Shown: positions 1-5,117, counted from the stretch's first letter. The stretch is DNA of 8,893 bases from Candidatus Poribacteria bacterium (GCA_016215705.1 JACRIR010000026.1:1-8893), one strand, 5' to 3'. Translations and numbers: made by a program. The notes: generated by a model not told the origin, from the letters alone.

Positions 1-73
1 AGGCAAATAATAAAGCCGGGAACGGGAATCCACAGGTTTCGCAGATTCGCACAGCGTGATATGGCCGCAGTCA

Positions 74-116
74 GGAAAATCGGGGACACGATGCGACATC
101 GTGTCCCCGATTTTCC
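74..116. repeat. 20-bp perfect hairpin (module H3), copy 1
   Basis: The left arm 74-93 (GGAAAATCGGGGACACGATG) pairs perfectly with 97-116 around a three-base CGA loop. Positions 76-111 are identical to 4901-4936. No T-run follows beyond the arm itself, so it is not a clear intrinsic terminator, although a transcript would fold strongly. The nearest upstream gene lies outside the window. Confidence 0.85.
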
Positions 117-126
117 GAGGCGACTT

Positions 127-149
127 GTAGCGGCGCGATTCATCGCGCC
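127..149 (+). repeat. REP-like GTAG hairpin (module H2), copy 1
   Basis: GTAG (127-130) sits one base from a 7-bp stem GGCGCGA (132-138) / TCGCGCC (143-149) with a TTCA loop. A GTAG or GGAG tetranucleotide at the foot of a hairpin is the known hallmark of REP sequences recognised by RAYT (REP-associated tyrosine) transposases. The match to that layout is seen. Mobilisation by a RAYT is inferred, and none is encoded here. Confidence 0.7.
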
Positions 150-174
150 CGCGTGATTAATATGCATTAGGTTC

Positions 175-204
175 TTGCAAAGAATCACGACAGAGATTCA
201 TAAT
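175..204 (+). promoter_or_regulatory. Candidate sigma70-type promoter for the first methyltransferase
   Basis: TTGCAA (175-180) and CATAAT (199-204) are separated by 18 bases, which would give a leader of about 65 bases before the GTG at 276. It lies inside the tail of composite repeat A. The repeat may therefore have brought the promoter, or the match may be chance in AT-rich sequence. Confidence 0.35.
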
Positions 205-275
205 CTTGAACGTGAGTAATACAGCGCGGCAATGTTTCGCGATGCGATCTGCAGATGAAATAAGGTTCAGGACTT

Positions 276-998
276 GTGCATATCGATTACAACCAAATAG
301 CCTCCGAATACGCCCAGCATCGCCGGATCAATCCGGAGGCATTGAAGAGTCTTATTTCGACCGGCGAGATTTCCGGGAAGTCCCGCGTGCTCGAGGTCGG
401 ATGCGGAACGGGCAACTACATTGTCGCTCTCGAGGAGGCTACCGGCTGCGAGTGTTGGGGTATCGATCTGTCGGAACAAATGCTGGCAATAGCAGCAACA
501 CGGTCGGAGAGAATCGATTTTCGTCTTGGTTCAGCCGAGAGAATCGATTCACCCGCCGATTTCTTTGACCTTGCGTATTCGGTCAGCGTGGTTCATCACG
601 TCCGTAACCGGCTCGCTCACTTTCAAGAAATATATCGCGCGTTGAAGTCCGGCGGAAAAGCGTGCACAATCACCGGCTCCGAATGGATGATTCGCAATCG
701 GCAGCCGCTCGCAGTCTATTTCCCGGAAACCGTCGAGGTGGACCTGGACAGGTATCCGGTCATCGGAATGCTTCGACAAGAGATGGAGCAAGCCCGTTTC
801 AGGAGTATCAGCGAGCAAATAGTGGAATATCGTCGCCAGCTCGATGATATCCAGGCATATCGCGACAAGGCATTCTCCGCCCTCCATCTGATCTCGGCGG
901 AAGCCTTCTCTCGCGGAATCGAACGCATGGAGCAAGCCCTCCAAAAAGGGCCCATTCCGTTTGTGTCCCGCTACTTGCTGCTGTGGGGGATGAAGTAG
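276..998 (+). CDS. Class I SAM-dependent methyltransferase
   Basis: This is a 240-residue protein of the Rossmann-fold methyltransferase superfamily (Methyltransf_11/25 type), expected to move a methyl group from S-adenosylmethionine to an unknown small molecule. Motif I, VLEVGCGTGN, is at residues 38-47. The acidic residue that binds the SAM ribose is probably D64 in GIDLS. The region after strand 4 reads DLAYSVSVVHHV (98-109), and a post-motif with KSGG follows near residue 127. The last ~100 residues are charged, helical and not diagnostic; they probably set the substrate. The protein is soluble, with no signal peptide. The GTG start has only a weak AAGG (262-265) upstream. No downstream ATG gives a complete fold, because motif I needs the N-terminal helix. 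The next gene is also a methyltransferase but is not a close copy, and 127 bases separate them, so co-transcription is unproven. Confidence 0.88.
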   Translation: MHIDYNQIASEYAQHRRINPEALKSLISTGEISGKSRVLEVGCGTGNYIVALEEATGCECWGIDLSEQMLAIAATRSERIDFRLGSAERIDSPADFFDLAYSVSVVHHVRNRLAHFQEIYRALKSGGKACTITGSEWMIRNRQPLAVYFPETVEVDLDRYPVIGMLRQEMEQARFRSISEQIVEYRRQLDDIQAYRDKAFSALHLISAEAFSRGIERMEQALQKGPIPFVSRYLLLWGMK

Positions 999-1003
999 TT
1001 CCG

Positions 1004-1080
1004 GATTTCGGATTGAGGATTCCCTTTCACCTTCGCGCTTTCGGCTGCTTTTCCCCTCTTTCCCCTTTTCCCCTTTTTCA
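1004..1080. repeat. Short 7-base repeat and pyrimidine-rich tract
   Basis: Just after the methyltransferase stop come three GGATT words spaced seven bases apart (1005-1021), then a tract of about 55 bases (1021-1079) made almost wholly of C and T, with repeated CCCCTTTT-like units. Read on the other strand it is a purine tract of the GGGGAAAA type, comparable to those at 3498-3533 and 3788-3822. No function can be assigned. It could be a simple-sequence spacer or a transcription-pausing region. Confidence 0.55.
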
Positions 1081-1085
1081 TTTCG

Positions 1086-1094
1086 TGATATAGT
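1086..1094 (+). promoter_or_regulatory. Candidate extended -10 promoter
   Basis: TG-A-TATAGT at 1086-1094 matches an extended -10 element. The -35 position lies in the pyrimidine tract (about TTTTCC) and is poor. Transcription would start near 1101, leaving a leader of about 25 bases with the GGAGG at 1112-1116 before the ATG at 1126. Confidence 0.4.
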
Positions 1095-1125
1095 GTGGTA
1101 ACTCAAATACCGGAGGTTTCCGCTC

Positions 1126-1764
1126 ATGACAACTCAATCCAAAGGATTGCCTATCACTGGTATTACATCAAGGTTCTACGACATCGGCAGCGATCTGATC
1201 GGCTTCGGAAAAACATTTGCTGAACGCATCGTTCAAGAGGCCAAACTCAAACCCGATGAAAGCGTGCTCGATTGCGGATGCGGCACCGGCACGCTTGCGC
1301 TCGCAGCCAGGCGCAAGGTCGGCCCCAAGGGCCGCGTCTGCGGCATTGATATCTCCAAGGATCAACTGGAACAAGCAAGAACGAAAGCCCGCAATAACAA
1401 TCTCCGCATAGAGTTTCTCGAGGGTTCCGTCGACGAAATCCCTTTCCCCGGCAAGAGCTTCGACGCCGTTTTGAGCACCCTCATGATTCATCATTTGCCG
1501 ACCGAAGTGAAGAAAGGCATGTTCCGCGAGATACGGCGCGTTCTGCGGCCTGGCGGCAGAATCGTGATTGCCGATTTCGGGCCGCCGGCCCACTACTGGG
1601 GCTGGATAGTCGCCGCTCCCGTGATGCTCATGTGCCTCACACATTCGACCGCTCGTGACAATCTGTTCAATCGATTGGCCGACTTGATGTCGCAGGAAGG
1701 CCTCAAAGTCACGGACGAGAAGACCATAAAAGAGGTTGTGCGTATCATCAAGGCAGAATTGTGA
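1126..1764 (+). CDS. UbiE-like class I SAM-dependent methyltransferase
   Basis: A 212-residue methyltransferase with a complete SAM-binding fold. Motif I, VLDCGCGTGT, is at 47-56. The ribose-binding acid is D75 in GIDIS. D103 in SVDEIPFP probably contacts the adenine. FDAVLSTLMIHHLP (112-125) and the post-motif RRVLRPGGRIVIADF (137-151) are typical of the UbiE/Methyltransf_11 group. Members methylate quinones, lipids or other small molecules, and the substrate here is unknown. Residues 158-171 (WGWIVAAPVMLMCL) are hydrophobic, so the protein may contact the membrane or a lipid-like substrate. The ATG is well supported by GGAGG at 1112-1116, nine bases upstream. It shares only fold motifs with the methyltransferase before it. 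A hairpin directly after the stop suggests that its transcript ends there. Confidence 0.9.
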   Translation: MTTQSKGLPITGITSRFYDIGSDLIGFGKTFAERIVQEAKLKPDESVLDCGCGTGTLALAARRKVGPKGRVCGIDISKDQLEQARTKARNNNLRIEFLEGSVDEIPFPGKSFDAVLSTLMIHHLPTEVKKGMFREIRRVLRPGGRIVIADFGPPAHYWGWIVAAPVMLMCLTHSTARDNLFNRLADLMSQEGLKVTDEKTIKEVVRIIKAEL

Positions 1765-1765
1765 C

Positions 1766-1801
1766 CGGCAGACCGCCATTGTCTGCCGAACAAGAACTTT
1801 T
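1766..1801 (+). terminator. Terminator-like hairpin after the second methyltransferase
   Basis: One base after the TGA, CGGCAGAC (1766-1773) pairs perfectly with GTCTGCCG (1781-1788) around a seven-base loop. A short T-run appears only at 1798-1801, about nine bases beyond the stem. The position is ideal for a terminator but the U-tract is late and short, so it may be weak, Rho-assisted or a 3' stabilising stem. Confidence 0.45.
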
Positions 1802-1940
1802 CCATAATCTCAAGAGAACATTCGCGACGATTTGCATGTGAACGGATAGAGTGGTGGAAGTTCTTTTTTTCTGCTGTATCGCAAAAGTGAATGAGGTCGT
1901 CGCACGGCATAATGAGACTTGGTGGAAGCACGCGCGCCGA

Positions 1941-2426
1941 ATGAAAGAAATGCCCTCCCTGAATGCTTTGCTGATACTCATCGTTGCAATGCTGATGACC
2001 GCATGCGCATCGCGCCCGCCATCGTCGGCCGACCTTGCCACGGAATTCGTCTCGACACTGGAAATGCATTCGCCGACACATGATGACGTGCCTCTGCGCA
2101 CATACTGTATCCGCGACCTCGACCACAATGGAAGATTTGAGGTTCTTGAGCGCATAAGCGCATACGAGAACGCGCCAGGTTTTCTTAACGTCGAAGTTGC
2201 GCCTGCCTTTGATTGGATCAATATCTATAGAGAAAGAAACGGTGCATTCGTCGAGGCGACGAAAGACTTTCCGTCGTTCTTGGCCGAGCGAAAGGAACAC
2301 TACGAGTTCTGGTTGAGGATTCTCGGATGTCCGGAAGTCTTGAGTCAGGACAGCCAAGCGCTTATCGAGAAGAACAAGGAAGAGTTCAGGGAAGTGATCT
2401 CAAGCTATCTGCACAGGCTCGAATAG
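1941..2426 (+). CDS. Predicted lipoprotein of unknown function
   Basis: I do not recognise a named family. From the ATG at 1941 the 161-residue product has a short N-terminus, a hydrophobic stretch (7-20) and a relaxed lipobox ending LMTAC with the cysteine at 22, followed by A, R and P residues. Lipidation and export are therefore predicted, with no Asp at +2 to hold it in the inner membrane. The mature part has an EF-hand-like loop DLDHNGRFE (D59, D61, N63, E67) that could bind calcium. A tail follows with DFPSFLAER and a helical, charged C-terminus. The same reading frame is open back to a GTG at 1851, but that start would bury the signal peptide 30 residues inside and has no RBS, so I reject it. 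An ATG at 1950 is also possible. No Shine-Dalgarno is obvious for any start. It stands alone between spacers. Confidence 0.68.
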   Translation: MKEMPSLNALLILIVAMLMTACASRPPSSADLATEFVSTLEMHSPTHDDVPLRTYCIRDLDHNGRFEVLERISAYENAPGFLNVEVAPAFDWINIYRERNGAFVEATKDFPSFLAERKEHYEFWLRILGCPEVLSQDSQALIEKNKEEFREVISSYLHRLE

Positions 2427-2560
2427 CATGGGCCTTGAATTACAGTTCTTTGGCTGCGGTCATTCCGCCCTGTACTGCTCACGTTCGAAATCTTGAATTC
2501 CTGTCGCGATTCTCTTGACACACCGTATGAAACTCACACGGGGGTATACGAGGGATTTCT

Positions 2561-2585
2561 GTAGGGGGCGCGATTCATCGCGCCC
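2561..2585 (+). repeat. REP-like GTAG hairpin (module H2), copy 2
   Basis: GTAG (2561-2564), one G, then GGGCGCGA-TTCA-TCGCGCCC (2566-2585) gives an 8-bp perfect stem and a TTCA loop. This is the best-formed G-rich copy. Its orientation is the same as the other copies, although the surrounding repeat is inverted. Confidence 0.75.
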
Positions 2586-2602
2586 GATATGGCGATTCGG
2601 TT

Positions 2603-2621
2603 GCGGCTACGCCGCGCTGTG
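2603..2621. repeat. Small hairpin module H1, inverted copy
   Basis: GCGGC-TAC-GCCGC (2603-2615) followed by gctgtg is the reverse complement of the cacagcgcggc... module at 4841-4859, with a single mismatch in the loop. The stem is only 5 bp and serves mainly as a landmark for the composite repeat. Confidence 0.6.
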
Positions 2622-2752
2622 TTCCCCGTGGTTTTCGTGCTTTCAGCTTTCTGTTCTTCTTAACCTTTGCGTTCTTTGCGCCTTTGCAGTGAATGAGCTT
2701 CTCCGCTTCACTCAGAATGACGCCCATGCAATCTGCGGATTAGAGTTATGAT

Positions 2753-2760
2753 GGAGGTGA
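2753..2760 (+). promoter_or_regulatory. Strong Shine-Dalgarno fixing the nitroreductase start
   Basis: GGAGGTGA is fully complementary to the usual 3' end of 16S rRNA and lies six bases before the GTG at 2767. It decides that start despite the weaker codon. Confidence 0.85.
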
Positions 2761-2766
2761 GTCGAA

Positions 2767-3498
2767 GTGCAATACGAAGGAATCGGCGAGAACTATCACG
2801 AACTCACAAAATACATCCGCGGCTCGATGCCGCATGGTGACGCACACCGAAGCCTGCGGCCCTCTCTCAAGAAGACGTTCGGGAAACCGCCCAAGCTTTT
2901 CCTGCTTCCTGCGCCTGTCACCAGCGGTGGGCCTTCGCTATGGGATGCAATGCACGCGCGCCGCTCCTTGCGTTCGTACAGACGCGCTCCGTTTTCGCTG
3001 AACGATGTGTCTCAACTCCTCTGGGCAACCCAGGGAACCACACAGAGAGTGGGTGACTACAAACTGAGGAGTTCGCCGTCGGCAGGAGCGCTTTACCCGG
3101 TAGAAACCTATCTGCTGATTAATCGCGTCACTGGATTGCCTGCCGGAATCTACCATTATGACGCCCTTGAAGCAGTTCTTCAGTTGCTCAAAGAGGGTGC
3201 TTTGGGCCCGCAGGCGGCAGTGGCGGCGCTCGATCAGTACATGGCTGACGACGCTGCTATCGTGTTTATCTGGACGGCAGTGGTCGGCAGGGCAAAATGG
3301 AAATACAGCGAGCGCGCGTACCGCTATATCTATATGGACGCAGGCCACATCGCCCAGAATCTCTATCTTGCGGCAGCGGCGCTCGGATTCGGCTGCTGCT
3401 CAATCGGAGCGTTCTACGATGAAGAGATAAACCATCTCATCGAGGTCGACGGGAAAACCGAGACTGTTGTCTACATGGCATGCGTCGGGAAAACGTAG
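2767..3498 (+). CDS. Stand-alone SagB-type nitroreductase/dehydrogenase
   Basis: A 243-residue flavoprotein of the nitroreductase superfamily, SagB/ThcOx branch. The N-terminal YHELTKYIRG (10-19) is the short lead typical of SagB-type proteins. RRSLRSY (65-71) is the FMN phosphate-binding helix. SPSAGALYPVE (103-113) is the diagnostic SagB signature. YMDAGHIAQNLYLAAAALGFG (from residue 189) is the conserved helix and loop of the dimer and FMN site. SagB proteins oxidise azolines to azoles in RiPP toxins and partner SagC/SagD (YcaO) proteins. Neither a YcaO gene nor a precursor peptide is visible here, so the real substrate is unknown, and stand-alone members may be general FMN oxidoreductases. 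It is full length and cytoplasmic, with no signal peptide. Its stop overlaps the first base of an inverted repeat shared with the convergent dehydrogenase. Confidence 0.88.
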   Translation: MQYEGIGENYHELTKYIRGSMPHGDAHRSLRPSLKKTFGKPPKLFLLPAPVTSGGPSLWDAMHARRSLRSYRRAPFSLNDVSQLLWATQGTTQRVGDYKLRSSPSAGALYPVETYLLINRVTGLPAGIYHYDALEAVLQLLKEGALGPQAAVAALDQYMADDAAIVFIWTAVVGRAKWKYSERAYRYIYMDAGHIAQNLYLAAAALGFGCCSIGAFYDEEINHLIEVDGKTETVVYMACVGKT

Positions 3499-3533
3499 TA
3501 GGCGAAATGCGAAGGGAACAAGGCGAAAAGGGG
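3498..3533. repeat. Left arm of purine-rich inverted repeat
   Basis: The 36 bases starting at the last base of the nitroreductase stop (gtaggcgaaatgcgaagg...) match the reverse complement of 3788-3822 at 32 of 35 aligned positions with one gap. In sense direction both arms follow a gene end and are made of GGCGAAA/AAGG units. Arm spacing (about 254 bases) is too large for an ordinary terminator hairpin. Confidence 0.75.
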
Positions 3534-3787
3534 CCAAAAGTGCAAAGTGTCTAAAGTGAACCGGTATGTTGACACAGAAACAGTAAAACATCACAAATGG
3601 CGCATGAGCTTTTGGAAATGGGAGCTTATTCGGCCTAATGTTTCGCAATTAGTGTGTCTCGTTACTAGATTGTCTAAAGTGCGAAGTTAAAGACGCAAGA
3701 AACCACACTCGAAACTAACCCTCTTCCGCCCGCGTTTCGCTTCTTGTTCCCCTTTCGTCTTTCGTCTTGTTCCTTTCGTCTTTAGTA
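3534..3787. other. Spacer between convergent genes
   Basis: No gene is visible between the arms. It holds two near copies of a gtctaaagtg word (3548-3557 and 3670-3679), and from about 3728 a C/T-rich run of repeated CTTTCGTC-like units leading into the right arm. The middle 3560-3660 is unique sequence with no ORF I would defend, and I see no promoter there. Confidence 0.5.
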
Positions 3788-3822
3788 CCCCTTTCGCCTT
3801 GCTCCTTTCGCCTTTCGCCTAC
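3788..3822. repeat. Right arm of purine-rich inverted repeat
   Basis: This is the reverse-complement partner of 3498-3533. It ends seven bases before the dehydrogenase stop codon (3829-3831, read on the minus strand). Read in that gene's direction it starts taggcgaaaggcgaaagg, matching what follows the nitroreductase on the other side. Confidence 0.75.
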
Positions 3823-3828
3823 TTGAAG

Positions 3829-4656
3829 TCAGTGCATTTCCCAACCGCCGGTGATGTTGATGGCCTGGCCGGTCATGTAATTCGCATCCTCTGAACACAG
3901 AAACGCAACCACCCCGGCGACGTCGTCAGGTGTGCCGAAGCGGCCCAGCGGAATATTCTTGATTTTGTCGGCAACAATGTCCGCGACCAAAACCCCGGTG
4001 GCCTCGGCCTGCTTGGAATGGCCCTCGCGCGTGAGGTCAGTGTCGATGAAGCCCGGGCAGACCGCATTCACATTCACTTTGAACGGCCCAAGCTCAAGCG
4101 CCATTGCCCGTGTTAGTCCGATGACCGCCTGCTTCGAGGCGATATAAGCGGCCAAATATGGGGCAGGCGTCTTGGCCGTGCGCGAAGAGAGATTGACGAT
4201 CTTTCCTCCGCCCTGCCCCACCATCCTTTGAGCCGCAGCCTTTGAACACAGAAAAGCGCCGGTGGCATTGATATCGAGCGTGCGTCTCCATGCGCTCTCT
4301 TCCATCATGAGTGCGGGCGCCGAGCCGGGATTGCCGCCTGCATTATTCACAAGAATGTCGATCCTCCCAAGCTCGTTAACCGTCTCCTCGACCATTGCCT
4401 CGACTTCGTCGCTCCGGGTGACATCACATTTGATGGCGAGCACGCGAACGCCGTGGCTGCGCAGACTCTCAGCCGTTTTGCTGAGTTGCTCCCATGTTCC
4501 CATTCCGTAGCCGGGCGCATCCGCGTAGTCGGCGCAGATATCGGCGATAGCGAGGGCAGCCCCCTCTTCTGCAAACCTTCTCGCAATGCCTGCGCCGATT
4601 CCGCCGATTCTGCCGACTCCGGTTATAAGCGCCACCTTGTTCTGGAACCGCTCCAT
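3829..4656 (-). CDS. Short-chain dehydrogenase/reductase (SDR), NAD-preferring
   Basis: A 275-residue classical SDR that interconverts an alcohol and a ketone with NAD(P). The nucleotide-binding turn is T12-G13...G19-I20-G21, slightly longer than the usual TGxxxGIG. D39 at the end of strand 2 points to NAD rather than NADP. NNAGG is at 104-108. The catalytic tetrad is N130, S158 (in NLSS), Y171 and K175 (YIASK). PGF and DTDL follow in the C-terminal half, and the end ITGGWEMH is typical. Between strand 2 and the next helix is an insertion (about 41-58, ADYADAPGYGMGTWEQL) like those of mycofactocin-coupled SDRs. The frame is open to 4761, but the ATG at 4656 has GGAGG (4666-4670) nine bases upstream and starts just before strand 1, so I use it. 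Automated tools may call it FabG-like, but no fatty-acid genes are near. Confidence 0.9.
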   Translation of the reverse strand: MERFQNKVALITGVGRIGGIGAGIARRFAEEGAALAIADICADYADAPGYGMGTWEQLSKTAESLRSHGVRVLAIKCDVTRSDEVEAMVEETVNELGRIDILVNNAGGNPGSAPALMMEESAWRRTLDINATGAFLCSKAAAQRMVGQGGGKIVNLSSRTAKTPAPYLAAYIASKQAVIGLTRAMALELGPFKVNVNAVCPGFIDTDLTREGHSKQAEATGVLVADIVADKIKNIPLGRFGTPDDVAGVVAFLCSEDANYMTGQAINITGGWEMH

Positions 4657-4706
4657 GTTGTCACTCCTCCTGTCCTTTTCGCCTTCTCTACCCATTCTTG
4701 CTGCTA

Positions 4707-4712
4707 TATAAT
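4707..4712 (+). promoter_or_regulatory. Candidate -10 box in the divergent gap
   Basis: A perfect TATAAT lies 52 bases before the ATG of the broken Tat-signal gene, with a poor -35 (TTCTCT, 4684-4689) at 17 bases. The same AT-rich patch read on the other strand gives TATTAT, which could serve the dehydrogenase, also without a convincing -35. Confidence 0.38.
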
Positions 4713-4764
4713 ACAGGAAACGCATGCCTTGCTTCCAGAGAGGAAAACTGAGGAGACTCATCCC

Positions 4765-4902
4765 ATGAAGTTGTCGCGCCGCAAATTCATGTTCGTAATT
4801 GGCGCTCGATTACAAAGGCCCAGAAAGAATCCGCAGATTGCACAGCGCGGCATAGCCGCAGCCAAACAGCGCATATCGGGCGCGATTCATCGCGCCTCAT
4901 AA
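4765..4902 (+). pseudogene. Truncated gene start with Tat signal motif
   Basis: A good RBS (GAGGAG, 4750-4755) sits nine bases before ATG, and the product begins MKLSRRKFMFVIGA. The SRRKFM motif is a twin-arginine consensus, and FVIGA is the start of the hydrophobic region expected in a Tat signal peptide of an exported, often cofactor-bearing protein. At about 4805 the sequence changes into composite repeat C. The frame then reads only repeat-derived residues and stops at 4902, giving 45 residues with no full h-region or cleavage site. I infer that an exported-protein gene lost its body through insertion of the repeat or deletion next to it. The rest of the gene is not found before ResB. The alternative, a real 45-residue peptide, is less likely because more than half of it is translated repeat. 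Neighbouring promoter and RBS look intact. Confidence 0.6.
4879..4896 (+). repeat. REP-like hairpin (module H2) lacking GTAG, copy 3
   Basis: GGCGCGA-TTCA-TCGCGCC forms a 7-bp stem with the same loop as the other copies. It is preceded by atatcg rather than GTAG, so it may be an inactive or truncated REP-like unit. Confidence 0.62.
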
Positions 4903-4936
4903 AATCGGGGACACGATGCGACATCGTGTCCCCGAT
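4901..4936. repeat. Long hairpin (module H3), copy 2
   Basis: The 36 bases are identical to 76-111. The stem is 15 bp perfect (4904-4918 with 4922-4936) around a CGA loop, and pairing is lost outward at an A/A mismatch, whereas copy 1 pairs for 20 bp. This points to recent copying or strong constraint on the core. Confidence 0.85.
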
Positions 4937-4953
4937 ATTCTTCATTCTTGTCT

Positions 4954-4977
4954 GTAGGGGCGCAATTCATTGCGCCC
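4954..4977 (+). repeat. REP-like GTAG hairpin (module H2) with paired change, copy 4
   Basis: GTAG (4954-4957) directly abuts GGGCGCAA-TTCA-TTGCGCCC (4958-4977). Compared with copy 2, a G in the left arm is A and its partner C in the right arm is T, so the 8-bp stem is kept. The paired change argues that the fold, not just the sequence, is maintained, although one such pair could also arise by copying one arm from the other. Confidence 0.75.
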
Positions 4978-5088
4978 TCGTGATTTCCGTGTAGGATGTC
5001 GTTCGAAATCATGACAAGAATTCACGGTTTCGAACGTGAGTACTACAGGTTCTTGCTGACTAAATATCTTCCATTCTGCATTGCTCAC

Positions 5089-5117
5089 TGTTAATTTCTT
5101 CGGTTTCTGTCTATAAT
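5089..5117 (+). promoter_or_regulatory. Candidate promoter for the ResB gene
   Basis: A perfect TATAAT at 5112-5117 has a weak -35 (TGTTAA, 5089-5094) 17 bases upstream. Transcription would start near 5124, leaving a leader of about 90 bases before the ATG at 5216. It lies just outside composite repeat C. Confidence 0.42.

Larger units (their letters stand above)
26..224 (+). repeat. Composite intergenic repeat, copy A
   Basis: This non-coding stretch is a chain of short modules also found at 4828-5047 and, mostly inverted, at 2470-2741. In order it holds a degenerate head (gcagatt and cacagcg words at 41-56), a 20-bp hairpin (74-116), a GTAG-led hairpin (127-149), the word cgtgatt (152-158) and a tail at 182-224 ending gaacgtgagtaatacag. 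The tail aligns by eye with 5005-5047 at about three bases in four. Bases 1-25 show nothing recognisable. The modules and their order are seen directly. That they form one family is inferred. Confidence 0.7.
2470..2741. repeat. Composite intergenic repeat, copy B (mostly inverted)
   Basis: The gap 2427-2766 between genes holds no credible gene. It carries reversed pieces of copies A and C. Bases 2470-2512 are the reverse complement of the tail (gaacgtgag... cgacag... type). Bases 2603-2621 are the reverse complement of 4841-4859 with one mismatch in 19. Bases 2729-2741 are the exact reverse complement of 4828-4840. The GTAG hairpin within it (2561-2585) keeps the + orientation, against the rest. 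Bases 2664-2688 add three tandem CTTTGC words eight to nine bases apart. Module identity is seen. The history of separate insertions or inversions is inferred. Confidence 0.68.
4828..5047 (+). repeat. Composite intergenic repeat, copy C
   Basis: This is the fullest copy. In order it has a head (4828-4840), small hairpin H1 (4841-4859), a GTAG-less H2 hairpin (4879-4896), the long hairpin H3 (4901-4936), a GTAG-led H2 hairpin (4954-4977), the word cgtgatt (4979-4985) and a tail (5005-5047). The tail contains an 8-bp inverted repeat GTTCGAAA (5001-5008) / TTTCGAAC (5028-5035) around 19 bases, not kept in copy A. Order and orientation match copy A. Apart from the broken Tat gene, no gene is present between 4657 and 5215. 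Confidence 0.72.

Noticed and set aside
206-568. Plus-strand ORF of 120 residues
   Set aside because: It overlaps the methyltransferase in another frame, is arginine-rich with no motif, and starts inside repeat A.
549-1127. Minus-strand ORF of 192 residues
   Set aside because: It is mostly antisense to the first methyltransferase, with a K/E-rich end translated from the pyrimidine tract.
276-1764. Tandem duplication of one methyltransferase gene
   Set aside because: The two proteins share only superfamily motifs; their N- and C-terminal regions do not align.
1168-1779. Long minus-strand ORF of 203 residues
   Set aside because: It is the antisense shadow of the second methyltransferase, which has an RBS and clear motifs.
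2515-2751. Plus-strand ORF of 78 residues with a hydrophobic stretch
   Set aside because: It translates composite repeat B and the CTTTGC tandem words, has no RBS, and runs up against the RBS of the next gene.
4657-4761. 35-residue N-terminal extension of the SDR
   Set aside because: It would start before the strong GGAGG at 4666-4670, and SDRs of this type begin just before the first strand.
26-5047. CRISPR array or phage/defence island
   Set aside because: Repeats are few, widely spaced, variable in order and orientation, with no regular spacers, cas, integrase or defence genes.
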